Both the position numbers and the translations under genes were made by a program. Below are positions 54,941-60,657 of a stretch of 60,657 nt of DNA, in pieces. Source of the DNA: CAZEAN01 sp964510225 (GTDB lineage: Bacteria; Planctomycetota; Planctomycetia; Isosphaerales; Isosphaeraceae); NCBI GenBank assembly GCA_964510225.1, contig CAZEAN010000019.1, positions 1 to 60,657 of the forward strand, read 5' to 3'. Position 1 is the first letter of the stretch; the number at the start of each line of letters is the position of its first letter. The notes beneath the pieces are model-generated. The model saw only the letters and a program-made list of their open reading frames with translations. It made no database searches and was not told the DNA's origin.

Positions 54941-54972
54941 CGGGGATCCGCCAACGTTGTCGGCGAATCCCC
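54941..54972 (-). terminator. Putative terminator hairpin
   Basis: A 12-bp stem with one mismatch (CGGGGATCCGCC against GGCGAATCCCCG) around an 8-nt loop. It lies between the stop of the secreted protein gene at 55020 and the start of acnA, both on the minus strand. It would end the upstream gene's transcript. Confidence 0.5.
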
Positions 54973-55019
54973 GGAGCATTCAGTCGGTCGATGTTCGATT
55001 GCTCTAGGAAGCTCGGAGC

Positions 55020-55652
55020 TTAGCGCCCCGGTCGTCGGACGCCGGAACTCTGGCCTTGGACGGAGCTATCGAGCACTTGCTGACCCAGGACGGATTGAAC
55101 CGCCAAGGGCGTGAGACCATTTGCAAAGTAGGGGTTGTAGATCGCCGCGTCAGCCGCCGTAAGCGGATAGGCTCGACCCGTCGCGAGCGCTTGGTTGCGC
55201 AAGCCGGCTCTCACACTTGGTTGGAAAAACGGATTCCCGGTGAAGCGGTCAATCCGAGGGCCAAATGTTGTGAACGTCCCGAATGTCGGGTAGCCGAAAC
55301 CAAAGCTGTTGTAATAGCCATACGTGTTGAACTGGCTCACTCCATAGAGCCCGAATGAGTTGAACCCTCCGATTCTCCGATTTCCAAACCGGTTGAATCC
55401 GCCAAACTGTCGGTTAGCGAAGCCTTGGGTGCCGACACTGAATCTTTGGTTAGTGAATCCTTGGTTGGTGAACGCTCGATTGGTGACGGTCCGATTGTTC
55501 AAGGATTGGCCGACGCGCGCCGACCGCGCTTGGACCCCCGGATTCCCTCGACCTTGCCCGAACGTCTCCACAGCGGTCGAGGTGACCAGAACAATAACGA
55601 GGACCGGAATCAAGGCAGGAATGGCGACTCGTTCTTGGGTGGACCTTAACAT
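55020..55652 (-). CDS. Secreted Asn/Phe/Gly-rich repeat protein
   Basis: A 210-residue protein with a signal peptide (VAIPALIPVLVIVLVTSTAVETFGQG). The mature part has degenerate repeats of a 'N-x-x-F' unit: TNRAFTNQGFTNQRF, then GFANRQFGGFNRFGNRRIGG and NSFGLYG. The C-terminal third is less repetitive (LTAADAAIYNPYFANGLTPL). AAGGAGTG precedes ATG 55652 at good spacing. I do not recognise the family. The low-complexity aromatic/Asn/Gly composition suggests an extracellular structural or matrix protein; this is inference. The hairpin at 54941 probably ends its transcript. Confidence 0.7.
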   Translation of the reverse strand: MLRSTQERVAIPALIPVLVIVLVTSTAVETFGQGRGNPGVQARSARVGQSLNNRTVTNRAFTNQGFTNQRFSVGTQGFANRQFGGFNRFGNRRIGGFNSFGLYGVSQFNTYGYYNSFGFGYPTFGTFTTFGPRIDRFTGNPFFQPSVRAGLRNQALATGRAYPLTAADAAIYNPYFANGLTPLAVQSVLGQQVLDSSVQGQSSGVRRPGR

Positions 55653-55806
55653 TGGGAGTCACTCCTTCGTTGTAACTTTAGTCAATTTCTCTTGTTGGGA
55701 ATCAGACTACCCACGCTGACCCTCCTGATCGAGCAGACGATCCCGCCATTTCGGTGAATCGCTTGGTGACTATAACCCCCGCCCGTTGATGCGTTCCAAC
55801 GATCAT

Positions 55807-56400
55807 TTAGAGATCAAACCGAAAGCGAAAGTTAAAGAGACCAGTTGCATTGTTGCCGATTGCCACTTGAATAACTTGCCCACCAACGCCTCGGAAAAAG
55901 CCAGTCCCTCCGGTCACCGCACGAGCAAAGGGAACACCGAGGTCGATCAGTTCCGGGCCATCACTCGTGAGGCTCGGTGCCCCTGAGAATGGTTCTCCAC
56001 CGAAATCATACGTCTGAGTGGTAACAACAAACTGTCCTGTCGGTGTTTCCAAGCCCTCATTGATGAAGTAGCCTCGGCAGGTCCAGGTCCCCAAGACCTG
56101 AGAGGGAAACTGCGGAGTTCCGTCCGCAAGCAATCCTGAGTTGGGATCGGCCAGTGTTCCTGCAGGATAAATCACCCCTTGGACGACAAACGCCGCTCCA
56201 TTATCGGGGTTGCCGTTTGGAGTTTCAGGACCCGTGAATACGAACGTGTTGCCGTCGCAGCTGACATCGATCAAGAAGGAGTGGCTTGACGACTTCTGGT
56301 CCTGATGCCACCACCAGCCACCGAGTACGATGCTGAGCGTAGTGGCGATCGCCAAGCCACTGATGATCAAGAACAGTCGACGTTGAAGAATCGAGAGCAT
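55807..56400 (-). CDS. Exported beta-barrel protein, AOC/dirigent-like
   Basis: A 197-residue protein with an N-terminal membrane/signal segment (RRLFLIISGLAIATTLSIVLGG). The mature part has VLGTWTCRGYFINEG, PTGQFVVTTQTYDFGG, and AVTGGTGFFRGVGGQVIQVA followed by a terminal strand (FNFRFRF). The 'GGTGxFxGxxG' turn and the closing beta strand resemble the allene oxide cyclase/dirigent barrel. The similarity is by eye and the function is unknown. The start at 56400 has GGAG eight nucleotides upstream and places the signal peptide at the N-terminus; an open extension to 56466 is not supported. Confidence 0.6.
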   Translation of the reverse strand: MLSILQRRLFLIISGLAIATTLSIVLGGWWWHQDQKSSSHSFLIDVSCDGNTFVFTGPETPNGNPDNGAAFVVQGVIYPAGTLADPNSGLLADGTPQFPSQVLGTWTCRGYFINEGLETPTGQFVVTTQTYDFGGEPFSGAPSLTSDGPELIDLGVPFARAVTGGTGFFRGVGGQVIQVAIGNNATGLFNFRFRFDL

Positions 56401-56507
56401 TGCGGTTGCTCCAGGACTGTTGTCGGGGAATTCAAGATAAACCGCCTGAGACAGGCACCTTATCAACTACCGCAATCAATCAATCAACGCAAGTGTCTTG
56501 ATTTGTT

Positions 56508-57416
56508 TTAACGAGTCTGAGAGACAGTGGGGCGTCGACCAAGGGAATCTCGGACGAGCTGAAGGACCTGCGCGCGGACGCTTTCTTCGAGCGGTAATCG
56601 AGGAGCCCGGACCATTTCCGATCCCATCCCGACCTCGGCGGCGACAAGTTTAATGAGCTGGACGAGTTTGACGTCGGTATCGAGATGGAGCAACGGCGTG
56701 AACCACCGATAGAGTTCCCGAGCTTCGTCCCATCGTCCCTCCCTTGCGAGATTCCAGAGCGTCAACGATTCGGACGGGAGGGCATTCACTAATCCAGCGA
56801 CCCAACCGACCGCGCCAAGGAGCACGCTTTCCAAGATTAAATCGTCAACGCCACAGAAGAGGTCGTACCGATCACCACAGTGATTCTTGAGGTCGGTGAT
56901 TCGTCGGACATTCTCAGACGATTCTTTGATCGCGACGAACTTCGACTCATCGGCGAGGTCAAGAAACATCTCGGGTGTGACGTCCACGGAATAAACGACT
57001 GGGTTGTTATAGATCATCACCGGGAGATCGGTTGCAGCAGCGACGGTCCGGAAGTGCGCTAGTGCTTCGCGTGAGTCTGCCTTGTAGATCATCGCGGGGA
57101 GGACCATCAAGCCATCGAGGCCGAGGGTCTGGGCGTCGCTGGCGAACTCGGCGGCGAGCTTCGTGGAAGCTTCGGCGACACCGGTTAACAACGGGACTCG
57201 CCCTCCAAGTCGATCCCGCGCTGCCTTTAAGACCTCACGCTTTTCAGAGGGATCGAGCGAATTGTTTTCACCGACAGTCCCCAAGAGGATCAGGCCATGA
57301 ACACCCGCCTCAACGAGTCGTTCCAGGTGGTCCAGGGTCGCTCCGAGATCGACGGATTGATCATCCCGGAATTGAGTGGTCGCTGCGGGAAAAACGCCTT
57401 GCCAGGGGCTCCTCAT
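56508..57416 (-). CDS. DapA-family lyase, candidate pyrroline-hydroxycarboxylate deaminase
   Basis: A 302-residue class I aldolase of the DHDPS/N-acetylneuraminate lyase family. The Schiff-base Lys is in KFVAIKESS and the conserved Tyr in PVMIYNNPV. The substrate-carboxylate loop reads GTVGENNSL, different from the GTTGE(S/A) of true DapA. GAVGWVAGLVNALP is the usual C-terminal barrel motif. The start has GAGGA nine nucleotides upstream. It lies 53 bp after an enolase-superfamily gene resembling cis-3-hydroxyproline dehydratases, so a role in hydroxyproline catabolism (1-pyrroline-4-hydroxy-2-carboxylate deaminase) is plausible. Lysine biosynthesis is less likely given the loop and the context. 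Confidence 0.75.
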   Translation of the reverse strand: MRSPWQGVFPAATTQFRDDQSVDLGATLDHLERLVEAGVHGLILLGTVGENNSLDPSEKREVLKAARDRLGGRVPLLTGVAEASTKLAAEFASDAQTLGLDGLMVLPAMIYKADSREALAHFRTVAAATDLPVMIYNNPVVYSVDVTPEMFLDLADESKFVAIKESSENVRRITDLKNHCGDRYDLFCGVDDLILESVLLGAVGWVAGLVNALPSESLTLWNLAREGRWDEARELYRWFTPLLHLDTDVKLVQLIKLVAAEVGMGSEMVRAPRLPLEESVRAQVLQLVRDSLGRRPTVSQTR

Positions 57417-57469
57417 AAGTCTTGCTTCCTCGACTGAAGTCGTTCGTGGTCTTCGATTGTCGCTAGCGT

Positions 57470-58573
57470 TCAGGAAATATCGACCAACGGAGCGCCAAGC
57501 AGATCCATCCGGGGCTGAATTCCCAATCCAGGATCGGTAGACGCCGCGAGTCGGCCGTGTTGACGTTGTGGAGCACCCTCGGCGTTGCTCACGCTGACGT
57601 AGCTGTTAAAGTCGGTTGCGGTGAAGAGTAGCTCAGGTGGAGTGCTGTGGGCAAGGTGGGCGATTGTCGCGGTCGTGATGTCCCCTCCCCAACTGTCTTC
57701 GAGCGTCATTGCGATCCCGAGCGAGATGCAGAGGTCACGAACCTGGCGAGTTTTGGTGAGGCCGCCGAGCTTGCTGATCTTAAGGTTCACCACGTCCATT
57801 GCCCCTTCGGCATGAGCACGAAGGAGGGTCTCCAGACTGTCGATCGACTCATCGAGCACAAACGGATGGTCGGTTCGGTTCCGGATCGTCAAGCATTCGT
57901 CGAATCCAAGGCAAGGCTGTTCGATATAAACATCGATGTCGTGGACGCCACGGACAACTCGGGCGGCTTCATGCATCAGCCAACCGGTGTTGGCGTCGGC
58001 GACCAAAATGTCACCTGGTTGCAATTCCGATGCGACTGCATGGATCCGGGCGATGTCGGTCTCGACGTCGCTCCCCACTTTCAATTGGAACCGACGATAT
58101 CCTTCGGATCGATAGCTAGAGACTCTCGCAGCCATTTCTTCCGGTGCTTGCTGCGAAATCGCCCGATACAACACAAAGTCGTCGCCGTAGCGACCGCCGA
58201 GGAGTCTACAGACGGGTAATCCTGCGACTTGCCCAAGGAGATCCCAACAGGCAATATCGATCCCCGATTTCACGTACGGATGCCCTTTGAGGGCGGCATC
58301 CATCAAACGGTTGAGGCGATCGAGTTCGGTCGGATCGGCACCGATTAGATGAGGACCGAGTTCTTCAATCCCGGCGCGGACACCCTTGGCATACGATGGC
58401 AGATAAAACGGTCCGAGTGGACAGACTTCACCGTGACCGACCATCCCGGAATCAGTCTCGACCCGGACGATCGTGCTATCGAAGACTTGGACCGACTTTC
58501 CACCCGACCAGTTGTAGCTTCCCTCGACAAGCGGAAGCTCTACGCGATACGCCGCAATCCGATTGATCTTCAT
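57470..58573 (-). CDS. Enolase-superfamily enzyme, cis-3-hydroxy-L-proline dehydratase-like
   Basis: A 367-residue mandelate racemase/muconate lactonizing enzyme family protein. The N-terminal capping part has ELPLVEGSYNWSGGKSV and GEVCPLGPFYLPSYAKG. The barrel carries RRFQLKVGSD with the catalytic Lys, metal ligands in VADANTGW, YIEQPC and VLDESID, the second Lys in NLKISKLGG, and the conserved EDSWGGD. The whole pattern closely resembles what I remember of characterised cis-3-hydroxy-L-proline dehydratases; betaine epimerases are the alternative. It is transcribed with the DapA-like gene. No dedicated transporter or racemase is in the window. Confidence 0.75.
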   Translation of the reverse strand: MKINRIAAYRVELPLVEGSYNWSGGKSVQVFDSTIVRVETDSGMVGHGEVCPLGPFYLPSYAKGVRAGIEELGPHLIGADPTELDRLNRLMDAALKGHPYVKSGIDIACWDLLGQVAGLPVCRLLGGRYGDDFVLYRAISQQAPEEMAARVSSYRSEGYRRFQLKVGSDVETDIARIHAVASELQPGDILVADANTGWLMHEAARVVRGVHDIDVYIEQPCLGFDECLTIRNRTDHPFVLDESIDSLETLLRAHAEGAMDVVNLKISKLGGLTKTRQVRDLCISLGIAMTLEDSWGGDITTATIAHLAHSTPPELLFTATDFNSYVSVSNAEGAPQRQHGRLAASTDPGLGIQPRMDLLGAPLVDIS

Positions 58574-58775
58574 GGGTAACAGATAAGTGCCGAAAGGTTG
58601 GATCGTGACGGTCTCAAGCGACCGAGTATGGAGTCGATCCTTCTAGAGTAACCGATCGGCTGAGACGGATCGCGACCCTCGACTCCAAGAGTTGAAAAAA
58701 ATGGAGCGAGGGATCTGTTGATCTCTAAAACAGAACTGACGGAACAGGCGGGGTGCGTTCACTGGCAAGGAAAGC

Positions 58776-59459
58776 TCAGAGGTTGTTCTCAAGGCGACTG
58801 TTGGCGAGACGTTGCCAGGGCTCAACATTGGGCCCGAGGTCTTCACCGTTGTTGAGGGTGATCAGGCATTGATAGGCCGCGGTCCGGACAGCGGGATCGG
58901 GGTTTTTCATCGCGCTGACGAGTGCAACGGCGATCCGGGGATCGGTCGGCCTGATTGATTCGAGCGCTTCGATGGCGGCGATCCGACAGCCACGATCGAT
59001 GTCGGTTGCCATAATCCGGGCGAGGAGAGTGGCGTCCTGAGGATCGCCGATCAAGCCAAGAGCACGACACGCTTGGACACGGACCAAAGGATCACTCTCG
59101 AGCGCAGCGGACCGGAGCGGCGTGGCCGACTCGGGGAGACCGATCAAGCCGAGCGTCCGGCAGATGGTCGCCTTGGTCGCCGGCGATTCGTTAGGGTCGG
59201 TCAACGCGGCAGCCAGGTACTCAGCGACTTCGCGCTTCTGGGTCTTGCTCGTGTAGACGGCGGGGTTGGCGAGCCGGTTAATTGCCGCATAGCGGACGTT
59301 CGGATCATCGCTCTCTCGGGCGTGGCGGAGAAAGCTGGAAGCGGTCGTCCCCAGGTAGCCAACTCCTCCGCAGCCGTTCTGAACTCCGACGACGACCAGA
59401 ACGGTGACGAGCGACGCAAAGTGTCTCCGTCGTGACAGATGAGGTCGGCAGGCTACCAT
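58776..59459 (-). CDS. HEAT-repeat exported protein
   Basis: A 227-residue protein with an N-terminal basic-hydrophobic segment (RRRHFASLVTVLVVVGVQNGC). It ends in a cysteine at residue 30, but the -3 position is Gln, so a lipoprotein assignment is uncertain. The rest consists of five or six HEAT-like helical pairs: DDPNVRYAAINRLANP, ATICRTLGLIGLPE, LVRVQACRALGLIGDP, GCRIAAIEALESI, AVRTAAYQCLITL. Such solenoids serve as binding scaffolds. ATG 59459 has GGGGGA four nucleotides upstream and puts the signal segment first; a 57-codon open extension is not supported. Divergent from the asparaginase gene. Confidence 0.7.
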   Translation of the reverse strand: MVACRPHLSRRRHFASLVTVLVVVGVQNGCGGVGYLGTTASSFLRHARESDDPNVRYAAINRLANPAVYTSKTQKREVAEYLAAALTDPNESPATKATICRTLGLIGLPESATPLRSAALESDPLVRVQACRALGLIGDPQDATLLARIMATDIDRGCRIAAIEALESIRPTDPRIAVALVSAMKNPDPAVRTAAYQCLITLNNGEDLGPNVEPWQRLANSRLENNL

Positions 59460-59669
59460 GAGGTCCCCCAAATCAACCGGCGCGTTCGGGATCAGCAATT
59501 GAACCTCGGACGCTGAAACCATCGAGTCGATCGGCCGGGCATCTTCGTCGTGATCACTGAATCGGTCAAGCCCTACCGAGTAATAGCCCTGGCCGATTCT
59601 GCCCGTTATGCTCGGCTCTATCCTCTCCATATCACTTCATCTGAGGCTCGCACAGGAGACGGTTGAACG

Positions 59670-60657
59670 ATGGTTAATCCGATGAATCGACGGACGATGC
59701 TTTCTGCGACAGCCGCTGGATTTTGCACCACAGCGTTAAGCCTTGGTGCCAGCCCTCGACAACAGCTCGGCACCAAGAAGCCGGTGGTTGTTGCCAGCGC
59801 GAATGGCTTGAGCGCGGTGGAGAAGGCGATGGAGTTAATTCAGGAGGGTGTAGATCCGCTCGATGCCGCGATTGAGGGGGTGGCGATCGTAGAGGCTGAC
59901 CCTAACGATCTGAGTGTTGGTTACGGTGGCCTTCCCAACGAAAACGGAGTCGTCGAACTCGACTCCGCCGTGATGCATGGTCCGACGCACAATGGCGGTT
60001 CCGTTGCGGCACTCCAGAACATTGTCCACCCGGCCGCGGTCGCTCGATTGGTGATGCAGCGGACCGATCACTGTCTGTTGGTAGGTCAGGGAGCCCTCGA
60101 GTTCGCTCGGATGCACGGGTTCCCTGAGCAAGACTTGCTCACCGATCGAGCACGGCGCGTCTGGCTCCGTTGGCGTGAGACCCTCAGCGACCGCGATGAT
60201 CGCTTCCCACCGTCACCTGATCCCAATGACCAGGCACTTTTAAACCATATCAAGAACCGTGAGTACGGCACAATTCATTGTTCGGCTCTCGACACCCATG
60301 GCAATCTTGGTTGCGTGACGACGACCTCAGGGCTTTCGTTCAAGATCCCCGGTCGGGTCGGTGACTCACCGATCCTCGGCGCTGGGCTGTACCTCGACAA
60401 TCGAGTTGGTTCTGCGGGCTCAACTGGCCGCGGGGAAGCCAATCTGCTCAATTGTTCAAGCTATCTGATTGTCGAAGAACTCCGACGTGGGAAATCTCCA
60501 ACGGACGCCGCCCTCGCGGCATGCAAGCGGATCGCCGAAACCAACCTTGACGCTCGGCTCCGTGATGAGGAAGGTCGACCCAATTTCGATGTCAAATTCT
60601 ACTTCTACTGTAACCGATTCTTCGTGACCGCCGCGGCTTGTTCGCATATCCTAGAGT
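59670..60657 (+). CDS. N4-(beta-N-acetylglucosaminyl)-L-asparaginase family protein, 3'-truncated by window edge
   Basis: The frame is open from ATG 59670 to the last base (329 codons) with no stop, so the 3' end is missing. The N-terminus has a twin-arginine-type signal (NRRTMLSATAAGFCTTA). The mature part is an Ntn-hydrolase of the glycosylasparaginase type: VVASANGLSAVEKAMELI, VGYGGLPNENGVVELDS, HNGGSVAAL. The autocatalytic cleavage site comes before Thr201 (EYGTIHCSA), followed by VTTTSGLSFKIPGRVGDS and the GAGLYLDNRVGSAGSTGRGE substrate loop. It would cleave GlcNAc-Asn linkages or isoaspartyl peptides outside the cytoplasm. It is divergent from the HEAT-repeat gene over a 210-bp gap. Confidence 0.9.
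   Translation, partial: MVNPMNRRTMLSATAAGFCTTALSLGASPRQQLGTKKPVVVASANGLSAVEKAMELIQEGVDPLDAAIEGVAIVEADPNDLSVGYGGLPNENGVVELDSAVMHGPTHNGGSVAALQNIVHPAAVARLVMQRTDHCLLVGQGALEFARMHGFPEQDLLTDRARRVWLRWRETLSDRDDRFPPSPDPNDQALLNHIKNREYGTIHCSALDTHGNLGCVTTTSGLSFKIPGRVGDSPILGAGLYLDNRVGSAGSTGRGEANLLNCSSYLIVEELRRGKSPTDAALAACKRIAETNLDARLRDEEGRPNFDVKFYFYCNRFFVTAAACSHILE

Overview
The window looks like a stretch of planctomycete chromosome, probably from the Isosphaeraceae/Gemmataceae side of the phylum. This is judged from gene content, not from a marker tree. The indicators are a DUF1549/DUF1553 protein beside a DUF1501 protein, a 3,600-residue surface protein with the N-terminal 'LEQRALLA' type motif, ECF sigma factors with one coupled to a Ser/Thr kinase, PEP-CTERM proteins, a fused SecD-SecF, and a TPR protein carrying two RNA polymerase alpha-CTD domains. 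No rRNA, tRNA, CRISPR array, transposase or phage gene was recognised. Coding density is ordinary and most genes are intact housekeeping or secreted-protein genes.

Layout. 1-2.7 kb: end of an iron-sulfur protein, a soluble transhydrogenase-type flavoprotein and a HAD hydrolase. 2.7-14 kb: one giant secreted protein with a subtilase-like domain, Ig-like modules and beta-helix stretches, closed by two strong hairpins. 14-16.2 kb (minus): flavodoxin-family protein and Na+/H+ antiporter. 16.3-21.4 kb (plus): ECF sigma factor, DUF1549/1553 + DUF1501 pair, DUF971 protein. 21.4-25 kb: SDR, small lipoprotein and two convergent PEP-CTERM genes, the first interrupted by a stop codon. 25.5-31 kb: ECF sigma factor translationally coupled to a TPR kinase, then a PcfJ-like protein. 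31.4-40.4 kb: biotin ligase; a minus-strand block of TPR-alphaCTD protein, tgt, yajC and secDF; a divergent QueD; a membrane protein. 40.8-46.3 kb: ABC-F ATPase, DUF6939 protein, ispF-cysS, and a broken Uma2 gene. 46.4-54.8 kb (minus): aconitase followed by the complete pyruvate dehydrogenase set (E1 alpha, E1 beta, E2, E3). 55-60.7 kb: two small secreted proteins, a DapA-like/enolase-superfamily pair likely for hydroxyproline breakdown, a HEAT-repeat protein, and a Tat-exported glycosylasparaginase cut by the right edge.

How the genes work together. The PDH-aconitase block converts pyruvate to acetyl-CoA and carries out the second TCA step, and the transhydrogenase near the left end would balance NADH and NADPH. 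tgt-yajC-secDF is the classical gene order linking queuosine insertion with the Sec translocon, and a QueD-like enzyme lies 1.5 kb away. SecDF/YajC would serve the many exported proteins encoded here.

The most unusual points are: (i) three accessory genes (PEP-CTERM, PcfJ-like, Uma2) each carrying an isolated in-frame TAA/TAG where a sense codon is expected; (ii) the giant protease with Glu where subtilases have the catalytic His; (iii) the TPR protein with duplicated alpha-CTD domains. Start sites were chosen by visible Shine-Dalgarno sequences and family length, and several differ from the longest open frame. All family assignments were made by eye; no database search was run.
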